From an uncultured Bacteroidota bacterium (GTDB taxonomy: Bacteria > Bacteroidota > Bacteroidia > Flavobacteriales > Flavobacteriaceae), in the NCBI GenBank assembly GCA_903819815.1, contig CAIJFC010000055.1, positions 1-20,429 of the forward strand: DNA of 20,429 nt, written 5' to 3'. The first letter of the stretch is position 1; every line of letters starts with the position of its first letter. The notes beneath the pieces are model-generated. The model saw nothing but the letters and a program-made list of their open reading frames with translations, ran no database searches and had not been told where the DNA came from. Position numbers and translations under genes: made by a program. Positions 6,740 through 14,363 of this stretch are shown piece by piece.

Positions 6740-7573
6740 ATGAAAAAACTCTTTAAATTAATACTCAATACGATACCGAGACCAATCCTAATTCGATTGA
6801 GTTATGTTGCGCGTCCAATATTAGCCTTCATTCTAAAAGGAACTACTTTTACCGATCCAATTGACGGAAAAAGTTTTAAAATGTTTCTTCCTTACGGATA
6901 CGGAAACCAACGCAATAATGTGCTTTCACCAAGTACACTTTCACTTGAAAGACATCGATTGCTTTGGCTTTATCTTATAAATGAAACTGATTTTTTTCAA
7001 TCTGAATTGGATTCAGATTCTTCTGTTAAAAAACCTAAAAGCATCAAATTAAGAGCTACTGAAACGAGTTCAGTATTAAAAGTACTGCATTTTGCTCCTG
7101 AACAAGCGTTTTATAAATTATTTAGAAACCTGAAAAACATCGAATACACCACTACCGATTTGTTCTCGCCTTTGGCCGATGTAAAAGCGGATATTTGTAA
7201 CTTACCATTTGAAGACAATTCCTACGATATTATTTTTTGCAATCACGTTTTGGAACACATACCTGATGACACCAAAGCCATGCAAGAATTATATCGAGTT
7301 TTAAAACCTGGCGGAATGGGAATTTTCCAAATCCCTCAAGACTTGTCAAGAGAATTTACTTTCGCTGATGATTCTATTACCAATCAAAAAGAACGCGCTG
7401 CCATTTTTGGACAATACGATCATGTTAGAATTTACGGCCGTGATTATTTTGACAAACTACGAAGCATCGGATTTAAAGTAGTAGAAGAAGATTACACCCA
7501 TAAAATAGCACCTGAATTGGTAGAAAAATATTGCCTTGCGAAAGGAGAAATTATTCCCGTTTGTTTCAAATAG
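6740..7573 (+). CDS. Class I SAM-dependent methyltransferase (Methyltransf_11 type)
   Basis: The 277-residue protein has a Rossmann-like SAM-binding core in its second half. A degenerate motif I is seen as VLHFAPEQ (115-122), acidic positions as TTTD (D140) and VKADI (D151), then SYDIIFCNHVLEHIPDD (161-177) and RVLKPGGMGIFQIPQD (186-201), typical of Methyltransf_11 enzymes. The first 80 residues (PRPILIRLSYVARP, then FLPYGYGNQRNNVLSPSTLSLERHR) resemble a Bacteroidota subgroup whose substrate I do not know. No signal peptide or clear membrane span is visible. Residues about 86-111 form a polar, Ser/Lys-rich stretch between NETDFF and the SAM motif that looks like an insertion and is palindromic at DNA level (6999-7075). 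The start lies 14 bp after the right inverted repeat of the cassette. Confidence 0.88.
   Translation: MKKLFKLILNTIPRPILIRLSYVARPILAFILKGTTFTDPIDGKSFKMFLPYGYGNQRNNVLSPSTLSLERHRLLWLYLINETDFFQSELDSDSSVKKPKSIKLRATETSSVLKVLHFAPEQAFYKLFRNLKNIEYTTTDLFSPLADVKADICNLPFEDNSYDIIFCNHVLEHIPDDTKAMQELYRVLKPGGMGIFQIPQDLSREFTFADDSITNQKERAAIFGQYDHVRIYGRDYFDKLRSIGFKVVEEDYTHKIAPELVEKYCLAKGEIIPVCFK
6999..7075. repeat. Two palindromes bounding a probable in-frame insertion in the methyltransferase gene
   Basis: AATCTGAAT (6999-7007) and ATTCAGATT (7011-7019) form a perfect 9-bp stem with loop TGG. TACTGAA (7057-7063) and TTCAGTA (7069-7075) form a perfect 7-bp stem with loop ACGAG. Both share the core CTGAA...TTCAG. 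The interval encodes a low-complexity polar segment between two well-conserved parts of the protein and keeps the frame. Confidence 0.5.
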
Positions 7574-7600
7574 AACTATTTTTTTATCTTTATTTTCAAA

Positions 7601-7635
7601 AGTAATTTTCCTATATTTACAAAAGTAAAATTACT
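7601..7635. promoter_or_regulatory. Inverted repeat around a possible promoter box before the T9SS plug gene
   Basis: AGTAATTTT (7601-7609) is the exact reverse complement of AAAATTACT (7627-7635). Between them lies TATATTTA (7612-7619), one base off the TAnnTTTG box. The arrangement would suit an operator or a leader hairpin, but the AT-rich composition makes chance pairing possible. The ATG follows at 7639. Confidence 0.3.
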
Positions 7636-7638
7636 ATT

Positions 7639-8892
7639 ATGTTTAAAGCAATTTGGTTAAATACATCCCTTATTCTAATTTCATTTGTGACATTTGCACA
7701 GGTGGAAAAAGAAATCGACCCTCCATTTAACATCAAAACAATCACATTTGTTCAAAACAATCAAAATTCTATTGCCCTATTTGGTCTGAACGATCCTTTT
7801 GAAATTCAATTTGATGACTTATACGGAAATGAAGCCAATTACTATTATGAAATTGTGCATTGCAATTACGATTGGAAACATTCTGATTTAACAAAAAATG
7901 AATACCTACAAGGGTTTGACGGAATACGAATTCAAGAATACACCAATTCATTAAACACATTACAATTATATTCGCATTACAGAATAGGTTTTCCTAATAA
8001 AAACACCCGTCTTTTAGTTAGTGGAAATTACATAATAAAAATCCTTAACGAAGATAGAGAAGTCGTTTTTTCTAGAAAATTGATGCTCTTTGAAGACTTA
8101 GTTTCGGTGCCAATGCAAACAAAAAGAGCTCGAACTCTAAACACAATCAATTTCAAACAAAACATCGATTTCTCCATAAAATCTCCTAATTTGCTATTTC
8201 AAAGTCCGCTTCAAAATGTGAAAGTACTGTTATTGCAAAACGGAAAATTGAATGAAGCCATTACCAATATCAAACCGATGTACACTATTGGGAACGACTT
8301 AATTTATAAATACGATTCAGAAACACAATTCTGGGGCGGAAATGAATTTCTATATTTTGAAAATAAAATCATTAGAGCCGCCAATAATTTTATCGCAAGA
8401 GTAGATGCTAATAATGGGGTATATAACACCCATCTTTACACTGACAATGCACGGATAAATAAATCCTACACCTACAATCCTGATACCAATGGAAATTTTG
8501 TTCCCCTAAACGTAAATGCTTCAAATAATGGGATCGAAGCCGATTATTCTTGGGTGTTTTTCACTTTATCAGCGCCTTCATTTTACGAGAAAAAAACCAT
8601 TTATGTCAATGGAATGTTTAATAATTATGCTATTTCCGATGACAATAAAATGGAATACAACCAAGAAAAAGGAATTTATGAAAAGGCAATAATGATCAAA
8701 CAAGGTTTTACCAATTATCAGTATGTAGTTGCCGACGAAACCAAAAAAATCGACTACGAAAATGCCATTGATGGGAATTTTTCTCAAACCGAAAACAACT
8801 ATTTTGCCATAATTTACTACCGAGAAAACAACCAACGCTACGATAGAATTATTGGAAAAGGAGTTGCGAATTCCGAGGATATTACCAATTAA
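7639..8892 (+). CDS. Type IX secretion system plug protein (DUF5103)
   Basis: The 417-residue precursor has a signal peptide (MFKAIWLN then a hydrophobic core, cleavage after TFAQ near residue 21). The start of the mature protein, with PPFNIKTITFVQNNQNS and then FGLNDPFEIQFDDLYGNEANYYYEIVHCNYDWK, matches the DUF5103 / T9SS plug N-terminal domain. LMLFEDLVSVPMQ and a C-terminal region with FYEKKTIYVNGMFNNYAISDDNKMEYN agree, the latter like a starch-binding-type beta-sandwich. In Flavobacterium johnsoniae the homologous plug protein closes the periplasmic face of the SprA translocon when PorV is absent. Its role here is inferred from the family. No other T9SS gene is nearby, which is usual because T9SS genes are scattered. 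It is followed by apaG at 71 bp. Confidence 0.87.
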   Translation: MFKAIWLNTSLILISFVTFAQVEKEIDPPFNIKTITFVQNNQNSIALFGLNDPFEIQFDDLYGNEANYYYEIVHCNYDWKHSDLTKNEYLQGFDGIRIQEYTNSLNTLQLYSHYRIGFPNKNTRLLVSGNYIIKILNEDREVVFSRKLMLFEDLVSVPMQTKRARTLNTINFKQNIDFSIKSPNLLFQSPLQNVKVLLLQNGKLNEAITNIKPMYTIGNDLIYKYDSETQFWGGNEFLYFENKIIRAANNFIARVDANNGVYNTHLYTDNARINKSYTYNPDTNGNFVPLNVNASNNGIEADYSWVFFTLSAPSFYEKKTIYVNGMFNNYAISDDNKMEYNQEKGIYEKAIMIKQGFTNYQYVVADETKKIDYENAIDGNFSQTENNYFAIIYYRENNQRYDRIIGKGVANSEDITN

Positions 8893-8963
8893 TTTTATTT
8901 TATTTCAATTAATTGAAAAACTCATAATTTTTTTATAATTTTACATAAAATCAATTGGTTACA

Positions 8964-9350
8964 ATGGTATCACAAATTACACGAGGAATTAAAATTTCTG
9001 TATCTACTAGTTTTGAAGGCACTTACTTCAAAAATTACAAGATTCAGTTCGCCTTCAGTTACCATATAACCATTGAAAATCACAGCAAAGATTCCGTTCA
9101 ATTAATGACCCGTCATTGGGAAATTTTCGATTCGCTTCAAGAAACAGAAATTGTTGATGGCGAAGGAATTATAGGAAAAAAACCAGTATTAAAACCTGGC
9201 GATTTGCACACTTACAGCTCTGGATGCCTGCTAACCTCGCCTTTTGGCGCAATGCAAGGTCATTTCAATATGGTGAATTTTACCTCAACAAGAAATTTCA
9301 AAGTTGTAGTTCCAACATTTCGTTTGAGCGCACCATTTGCTTTAAATTAA
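8964..9350 (+). CDS. apaG: ApaG family protein (Co2+/Mg2+ efflux protein ApaG)
   Basis: The product is a 128-residue single-domain protein with the ApaG fibronectin-III-like beta-sandwich. Family hallmarks are YKIQFAFSYHITIENHSKDSVQLMTRHWEIFDS, VDGEGIIGKKPVLKPGDLHTYSSGC and TSPFGAMQGHFNM. The chosen start is the ATG at 8964. An in-frame TTG at 8955 would add three residues but is less likely. ApaG genes have been linked to Co/Mg resistance in Salmonella, and the biochemical function in Bacteroidota is not known. It is cytoplasmic, without signal peptide. The leader contains a 16-bp perfect palindrome at 8903-8918. Intergenic repeat copy 2 begins right after the stop codon. Confidence 0.94.
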   Translation: MVSQITRGIKISVSTSFEGTYFKNYKIQFAFSYHITIENHSKDSVQLMTRHWEIFDSLQETEIVDGEGIIGKKPVLKPGDLHTYSSGCLLTSPFGAMQGHFNMVNFTSTRNFKVVVPTFRLSAPFALN

Positions 9351-9354
9351 TTGG

Positions 9355-9497
9355 TAGCTATTTCCAGCAGTCCATTACAACTCCTCATTCTAAATCCTTT
9401 TTTTCTAATGCTTTTTTAAGAGCTCCCTTTGGTCGCTTTAAAAAACCAAGAAAAAATAGTATTTAAAACTCCGGGGTTTCCATTTCCGTCTGGGCTA
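9355..9497 (+). repeat. Intergenic structured repeat, copy 2 (long form)
   Basis: This copy starts TAGCTATTTCCAGC and ends CCGTCTGGGCTA, the same ends as copy 1. The closing stem is CCAG (9364-9367) with CTGG (9490-9493). Its centre is longer and unrelated to copy 1 in sequence. It holds a hairpin of TTTTTTAA (9412-9419) with TTAAAAAA (9438-9445), extended by GC/GC around a CT-rich loop. It starts 5 bp after the apaG stop codon and lies upstream of the pruA promoter. Confidence 0.75.
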
Positions 9498-9519
9498 AGC
9501 ATCCGTTTTTAATTCCAAA

Positions 9520-9552
9520 TTGCCATTAATCGATTTTACATTTGTACTTTTG
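9520..9552 (+). promoter_or_regulatory. Promoter region of pruA with two abutting -7 boxes
   Basis: TACATTTG (9537-9544) and TACTTTTG (9545-9552) both match TAnnTTTG and are directly adjacent. TTG at 9520-9522 is 22 bp from the second and 14 bp from the first, so the second box has the better spacing. Predicted start is near 9559, leaving about 24 nt before the ATG at 9583. Confidence 0.65.
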
Positions 9553-9582
9553 TAAAAATAATATCCCCAAAATAAAAACACC

Positions 9583-11211
9583 ATGTTAAAAGGATTCTTT
9601 AATGTACCCAAAGCGGTAAACGAACCGGTAAAATCGTATGCCCCAAATTCACCAGAAAAAAAAGCGGTTCTAGCGGCCTATAAAGAAATGTGGAACACCC
9701 AAATAGACGTTCCATTGTATATCGGAAGTGAAGAAATTAGAACTGGAAATACCAGAAATATGTCGGCACCACACGATCATAAACACATCGTGGGAACCTA
9801 TCATCTGGCAGAAAAATCTCATGTTGAAAAAGCAATCGCTAACGCATTAGAAACCAAAAAAGCATGGGCAAATATGGCTTGGGAACAACGTGCAGCTATA
9901 TTTTTAAAAGCAGCCGAATTAATCGCAGGGCCTTACCGAGCAAAAATTAATGCGGCAACCATGATTGCGCAATCTAAAAATATTTTCCAAGCAGAAATTG
10001 ATGCTTCTTGTGAATTAATAGATTTCCTTCGTTACAATGTGGAGTTCATGACTCAAATTTATAACGACCAACCCAATTCTGATTCTTCCGTTTGGAACCG
10101 ACTAGAATACCGCCCATTAGAAGGATTTGTTTATGCAATTACCCCTTTTAATTTCACAGCAATTGCTGCCAATTTACCTGCAAGTGCTGCCATGATGGGA
10201 AATGTGGTGATTTGGAAACCGAGTGACAGCCAAGTATTTTCTGCAAAAATTATCATCGATATTTTCAAAGAAGCGGGCGTTCCTGACGGAGTGATTAACG
10301 TAGTTTTTGGTGATGCCGAAATGATTACCAATACTGTTTTGGCAAGCCGTGATTTTGCTGGAGTACATTTCACAGGATCAACGCATGTATTTAAAGACAT
10401 TTGGGCAAAAATTGGAACTAATATTCACCATTATAAAACCTATCCAAGAATTGTAGGGGAAACTGGTGGAAAAGATTTTGTTGTGGCGCATCCAAGTGCC
10501 AATGTTAAACAAGTGGTAACCGGAATTGCTCGTGGCGCATTTGAATTTCAAGGACAAAAATGTTCAGCAGCTTCAAGAGCTTACATTCCTAAAAGTTTGT
10601 GGCCAGCAGTAAAACAACAATTGATTACCGACGTAAAATCCATGAAAATGGGATCCCCAGAAGATTTTGGAAATTTCATTACTGCGGTGATTCACGAAGG
10701 TTCGTTTAACAAATTAGTGAGTTACATCGAACAAGCAAAAAAAGATGCTGATGCTGAAATTATAGTAGGTGGAAATTATGATAAATCAGTGGGTTATTTT
10801 ATTGAGCCAACCGTTATTGTCACTACCAACCCAAAATACACTACAATGGAGACCGAATTATTTGGGCCAGTAATAACTATTTATGTTTATGAGGATGCCG
10901 ATTGGGAAACTACATTAGAATTAGTAGATCAAACTTCAGAATACGCATTAACTGGTGCCGTTTTTAGTCAAGACAGGTATGCAATAGAACAAGCAACTAT
11001 TGCTTTGCAAAATGCTGCAGGAAATTTTTATGTGAATGATAAACCAACAGGTGCGGTTGTAGGAATGCAACCTTTTGGTGGTGCTCGAGCTTCCGGAACG
11101 AATGATAAAGCGGGTTCAGCGTTGAACTTATTGCGTTGGGCTTCACCACGAACAATCAAAGAAACTTTTGTTACCCCTGAAAATTACAGATACCCGTTTT
11201 TAGGGGAATAA
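9583..11211 (+). CDS. pruA: L-glutamate gamma-semialdehyde (1-pyrroline-5-carboxylate) dehydrogenase
   Basis: The 542-residue protein is an aldehyde dehydrogenase of the P5C dehydrogenase branch, oxidising glutamate semialdehyde to glutamate with NAD in proline catabolism. Visible active-site features are the ITPFNFTAIAANLPA loop (186-200, catalytic Asn 190), the NAD-binding WKPSDSQ and VHFTGSTHVFK segments, the general base E293 in VGETGGKDF, and the nucleophile C327 in FQGQKCSAASR. The C-terminal GAVVGMQPFGGARASGTNDKAG is also characteristic of this subfamily. It is a stand-alone enzyme, not a PutA fusion, since no proline dehydrogenase domain is attached and none is encoded nearby. Length is normal. 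It has its own tandem-box promoter and a terminator shared with rsmG. Confidence 0.97.
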   Translation: MLKGFFNVPKAVNEPVKSYAPNSPEKKAVLAAYKEMWNTQIDVPLYIGSEEIRTGNTRNMSAPHDHKHIVGTYHLAEKSHVEKAIANALETKKAWANMAWEQRAAIFLKAAELIAGPYRAKINAATMIAQSKNIFQAEIDASCELIDFLRYNVEFMTQIYNDQPNSDSSVWNRLEYRPLEGFVYAITPFNFTAIAANLPASAAMMGNVVIWKPSDSQVFSAKIIIDIFKEAGVPDGVINVVFGDAEMITNTVLASRDFAGVHFTGSTHVFKDIWAKIGTNIHHYKTYPRIVGETGGKDFVVAHPSANVKQVVTGIARGAFEFQGQKCSAASRAYIPKSLWPAVKQQLITDVKSMKMGSPEDFGNFITAVIHEGSFNKLVSYIEQAKKDADAEIIVGGNYDKSVGYFIEPTVIVTTNPKYTTMETELFGPVITIYVYEDADWETTLELVDQTSEYALTGAVFSQDRYAIEQATIALQNAAGNFYVNDKPTGAVVGMQPFGGARASGTNDKAGSALNLLRWASPRTIKETFVTPENYRYPFLGE

Positions 11212-11247
11212 ACATAATTTAAGGTTTAAGAAATTAGATTTAAGAAT

Positions 11248-11278
11248 AAAAAACCCACAATATTTGTGGGTTTTTTTT
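11248..11278. terminator. Bidirectional terminator between pruA and rsmG
   Basis: AAAAAACCCACAA (11248-11260) and TTGTGGGTTTTTT (11264-11276) form a perfect 13-bp stem with loop TAT. The T-run serves pruA on the plus strand and the A-run gives a T-run on the minus strand for rsmG. The rsmG stop codon (11279-11277) overlaps the edge of the T-run. Confidence 0.92.
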
Positions 11279-11906
11279 ATGATTTATATTTCAAAGGCAA
11301 ATGAACTACTTTCTTCGTTTCAAAAAAATCATCTTCAAAAAAATCGGAAATATTGTATTCTTTTGCGTTTGAAAACGAAGCCAATTCTTCCCTTAAATCG
11401 CCGCCCTTAAGGTATAAAATACCATTTTTGAGTTCGTGTTTTTGTTGTTTTTTGATTTTGTCTTTTATCCAAGAAACGAAATCGGGCATGTTGGTCACTG
11501 CGCGACTCACAATAAAATCGAAATCGCCTTTTACATTTTCAGCACGCATTTGCTCCGCTTTTACATTTTTTAATTCCAATGCTTCCGCAACCGCTTTTAC
11601 CACATTTATCTTTTTGAGAATTACATCAATTAGGTAAAAACGTGTTTCTGGAAATAGAATTGCCAATGGAATTCCTGGAAAACCTCCACCAGTTCCAACA
11701 TCTAAAATATAGGTTCCTGGTTCAAATTTTTGAATTTTGGCAATAGCCAAAGAGTGCAAAACGTGTTTCACATACAATTGATCGATATCTTTTCTAGAAA
11801 TTACATTAATTTTTGAATTCCAATCGTGATATAAAGCTTCCAACTGTTGGAATTGACTGGTCTGAACCTCAGTTAATTCAGGAAAGTACTTCAGAATAAA
11901 ATCCAT
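11277..11906 (-). CDS. rsmG: 16S rRNA (guanine-527-N7)-methyltransferase RsmG
   Basis: The 209-residue protein methylates N7 of G527 in the 530 loop of 16S rRNA using SAM. Loss of this activity is associated with low-level streptomycin resistance in several bacteria. The SAM-binding motif I is YILDVGTGGGFPGIPLAILFP (66-86), characteristic of RsmG/GidB. It is followed by FYLIDVILKKINVVKAVAEAL and by DFIVSRAVTNMPDFVSWI, which carries the conserved SRA motif. The N-terminal helix region has LYHDWNSKINVISRKD, also typical (the W-N-x-x-x-N-I/L-x-S pattern). Length is normal. It is transcribed towards pruA, with which it shares a terminator, and its promoter is divergent from the desaturase promoter. 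Confidence 0.96.
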   Translation of the reverse strand: MDFILKYFPELTEVQTSQFQQLEALYHDWNSKINVISRKDIDQLYVKHVLHSLAIAKIQKFEPGTYILDVGTGGGFPGIPLAILFPETRFYLIDVILKKINVVKAVAEALELKNVKAEQMRAENVKGDFDFIVSRAVTNMPDFVSWIKDKIKKQQKHELKNGILYLKGGDLREELASFSNAKEYNISDFFEDDFFETKKVVHLPLKYKS

Positions 11907-11919
11907 TTATATTTTTTAA

Positions 11920-11927
11920 CAAAAGTA
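11920..11927 (-). promoter_or_regulatory. -7 box of rsmG promoter (TACTTTTG)
   Basis: On the minus strand TACTTTTG (11927 to 11920) matches TAnnTTTG, 13 bp upstream of the ATG. No well-placed TTG is visible at -33. Confidence 0.5.
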
Positions 11928-11982
11928 CTATTTAAAGTTAAAATATTAAGTCGAAATTAGTGGAATAAATTTATATAATAAT

Positions 11983-11990
11983 TATCTTTG
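11983..11990 (+). promoter_or_regulatory. -7 box of the desaturase promoter (TATCTTTG)
   Basis: TATCTTTG matches TAnnTTTG exactly and ends 19 bp before the ATG at 12010. It is divergent to the rsmG box about 60 bp away. A clear TTG at -33 is lacking. Confidence 0.5.
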
Positions 11991-12009
11991 TTGAATATCA
12001 AATAAAATT

Positions 12010-13110
12010 ATGAGCAATACTGTCCCTACATTTGCAAAACAAGATGGAATGAAGTTTTTTAGAACTTTAAATTCAAAAGTAAACAACTATTTCAAAGAAA
12101 ACAACATTGAAAAAACTGGAAACTGGAAATTATATCTAAAAACGATTATCCTCTTTACCATTTTTATTACTCCTTATATTTTAATAATTACCTTAACCGA
12201 CATGCCTTTTTGGGTTTTTACAATTTTATCAATTGTTATTGGTATTGGAATGGCGGGAATAGGAATGAATGTAATGCACGATGGCAATCATGGTTCGTAT
12301 TCCAATAAAGGATGGGTAAATAAATTTATGGGAGGAACAATTTATGTTTTAGCCGGAAATGTTTACAACTGGCAAGTTCAACACAACGTTTTACACCATA
12401 CTTATACTAATATTCCTGGCCACGATGAAGATTTAGATGCAGGAAGAATTATTCGTTTTACTAAAGAAGCAAAGTGGTCTTATATGCATAAATTCCAACA
12501 TTATTACTCTATATTTTTATATGGATTGTTGACTTTCAATTGGTCATTAACTACTGATTTCAAACAAATGAGTCTGTATTTGAAGAGAAAATTATCTTAT
12601 GGAGAACCTAAAAGTCCTAAAATTTTATGGACTACATTAGTAATCACAAAAATAATTTACTTTTCTATTTGGATTGCAGTACCAATGATAATTGGAGTCT
12701 CTTGGTGGAAAGTACTTTTTGGATTTTTTGTTATGCATTACACCGCAGGATTGATCTTGAGTATTGTATTTCAATTGGCTCATATTACCGAAGACACAAC
12801 GAATCCACACCCTAATGAATTGGGAGAAATGGAACACACATGGGCAATTCACCAATTATTTACAACAGTAAATTTTGCTCCTAAAAACTTTATTGTAAAC
12901 TGGTACACCGGAGGTTTAAATCATCAGATTGAACACCATTTGTTTCCAAATATTTGTCACGTTCACTACACTAAAATTTCAAAATTTGTAAAAGAAGCAG
13001 CCGCAGAAGCGAATCTTCCCTACTACGAATATAAATCAATGAGAAAGGCCGTAATAGCTCACTTCAAACATTTGAAAGATCTAGGAATGAAACCAGAACT
13101 TTCGACATAA
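12010..13110 (+). CDS. Membrane fatty-acid (acyl-CoA / front-end type) desaturase
   Basis: The 366-residue integral membrane di-iron desaturase carries three histidine boxes: H90-DGN-H94, H125-NVL-H129-H130, and QIEHH (306-310). Gln instead of His at the start of the third box is characteristic of front-end (delta-5/6-like) desaturases, often annotated as linoleoyl-CoA desaturase in Bacteroidota. No fused cytochrome b5 domain is present, so electrons must come from a separate donor. Hydrophobic segments flank the boxes (about 43-87 and 211-260). The regiochemistry cannot be read from the sequence. It begins a run of three close genes with spacers of 43 and 25 bp and no terminators between them, suggesting cotranscription with the aminotransferase and purT. 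Confidence 0.92.
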   Translation: MSNTVPTFAKQDGMKFFRTLNSKVNNYFKENNIEKTGNWKLYLKTIILFTIFITPYILIITLTDMPFWVFTILSIVIGIGMAGIGMNVMHDGNHGSYSNKGWVNKFMGGTIYVLAGNVYNWQVQHNVLHHTYTNIPGHDEDLDAGRIIRFTKEAKWSYMHKFQHYYSIFLYGLLTFNWSLTTDFKQMSLYLKRKLSYGEPKSPKILWTTLVITKIIYFSIWIAVPMIIGVSWWKVLFGFFVMHYTAGLILSIVFQLAHITEDTTNPHPNELGEMEHTWAIHQLFTTVNFAPKNFIVNWYTGGLNHQIEHHLFPNICHVHYTKISKFVKEAAAEANLPYYEYKSMRKAVIAHFKHLKDLGMKPELST

Positions 13111-13153
13111 AAATTTAACACACAACAATAAATAACTACAACAAACAACAAGA

Positions 13154-14338
13154 ATGAATGCACTTTCGGATAGGATAAATAATTTATCGACGTCACAAAC
13201 ATTGGCAATGGCAGCATTGGCAAGAGAATTAAAAGCACAAGGAAAAGATATTATTAGTTTAAGTTTAGGGGAGCCCGATTTTAATACACCAGATTTTATA
13301 AAAGAGGCAGCTAAAAAAGCAATCGACGATAATTACAGCACCTATTCTCCTGTAGAAGGTTACCAAGATTTGAAAGAGGCTATTTGCAGAAAATTCAAAA
13401 GAGATAATAATTTGGATTACAAACCATCGCAAATTGTAGTTTCAACAGGAGCAAAACAATCTTTATACAATATAGCTCAAGTAATGTTAAACGATGGAGA
13501 CGAAGTAATTTTACCCGCTCCGTATTGGGTTAGCTACTTTGAAATAATAAAATTATCAGGAGGAATACCTGTTGAAGTTTCTACATCTATAGAAAGTGAT
13601 TTCAAAATTACACCCGCACAATTAGAAGCTGCAATAACTCCAAAAACTAAAATGATGTGGTTCAGTTCGCCTTGTAATCCAAGTGGATCTGTTTATAGCA
13701 GAGAGGAACTTACCGCTTTGGCAAAAGTTTTAGAAAAACACCCAAACATCTATGTTGTTGCCGATGAAATTTATGAGCACATTAATTTTTCAGGTACTTT
13801 TTGCAGCATTGGATCCATCCCAGGAATGTTAGAAAAAACGATAACTGTAAATGGTGTTGCAAAAGCATTTGCCATGACAGGATGGAGAATTGGATATATT
13901 GGCGCACCCGAATTTATTGCTAAAGCATGTACAAAAATTCAAGGACAAGTAACCAGCGGAGCAAATAGTATTGCACAAAGAGCAACAATTACCGCCGTTG
14001 ATGCTGATCCATCTGTTTTAAAACACATGGTTGATGCTTTTCATAGTAGAAGAGATTTAGTAGTTGGACTTTTAAAAGATATTCCAGGAATTAAAATCAA
14101 TGTTCCAGAAGGGGCATTTTATGTTTTTCCTGACGTTTCCCATTTCTTTGGAAAAACTCTAAAAGGAACTTTTATTAAAGATGCGAATGACTTTTCTATG
14201 TACCTTTTATCAGAAGCAAATGTGGCAACTGTAACTGGGGATGCCTTCGGAAATCCAAATTGTATTCGTTTTTCTTATGCTACAAGTGAAGATTTACTTA
14301 CTGAAGCGCTTAGAAGAATAAAAGAAGCTGTAGCATAA
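13154..14338 (+). CDS. PLP-dependent aminotransferase, class I/II (aspartate aminotransferase I-beta type)
   Basis: The 394-residue fold-type I aminotransferase has SLGEPDFNTP (37-46) near the N-terminus, N175 in CNPSG, D204 and Y207 in VADEIYEHI, and the Schiff-base lysine K237 in GVAKAFAMTGWRIGY. A C-terminal Arg in CIRFSYATS probably binds the substrate carboxylate. These fit the I-gamma/I-beta aspartate aminotransferases of bacteria (AspB/AspC-like), which make aspartate from oxaloacetate and glutamate. Related enzymes act on aromatic or other amino acids, so substrate is not certain and I give no symbol. It is 43 bp after the desaturase and 25 bp before purT. Aspartate supply for purine synthesis is a possible link to purT but is only inferred. 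Confidence 0.93.
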   Translation: MNALSDRINNLSTSQTLAMAALARELKAQGKDIISLSLGEPDFNTPDFIKEAAKKAIDDNYSTYSPVEGYQDLKEAICRKFKRDNNLDYKPSQIVVSTGAKQSLYNIAQVMLNDGDEVILPAPYWVSYFEIIKLSGGIPVEVSTSIESDFKITPAQLEAAITPKTKMMWFSSPCNPSGSVYSREELTALAKVLEKHPNIYVVADEIYEHINFSGTFCSIGSIPGMLEKTITVNGVAKAFAMTGWRIGYIGAPEFIAKACTKIQGQVTSGANSIAQRATITAVDADPSVLKHMVDAFHSRRDLVVGLLKDIPGIKINVPEGAFYVFPDVSHFFGKTLKGTFIKDANDFSMYLLSEANVATVTGDAFGNPNCIRFSYATSEDLLTEALRRIKEAVA

Positions 14339-14363
14339 ATAAAGCATTTAACTTTATTATTAT

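Noticed and set aside
9224..9466. Open reading frame overlapping the end of apaG and entering the intergenic repeat
   Set aside because: It lies in another frame of a well-supported gene, starts inside it, has no recognisable domain and runs through the structured repeat. It is a shadow.
10131..10400. Antisense open reading frame inside pruA
   Set aside because: It is the reverse complement of conserved active-site coding sequence and shows no independent family signal or promoter.
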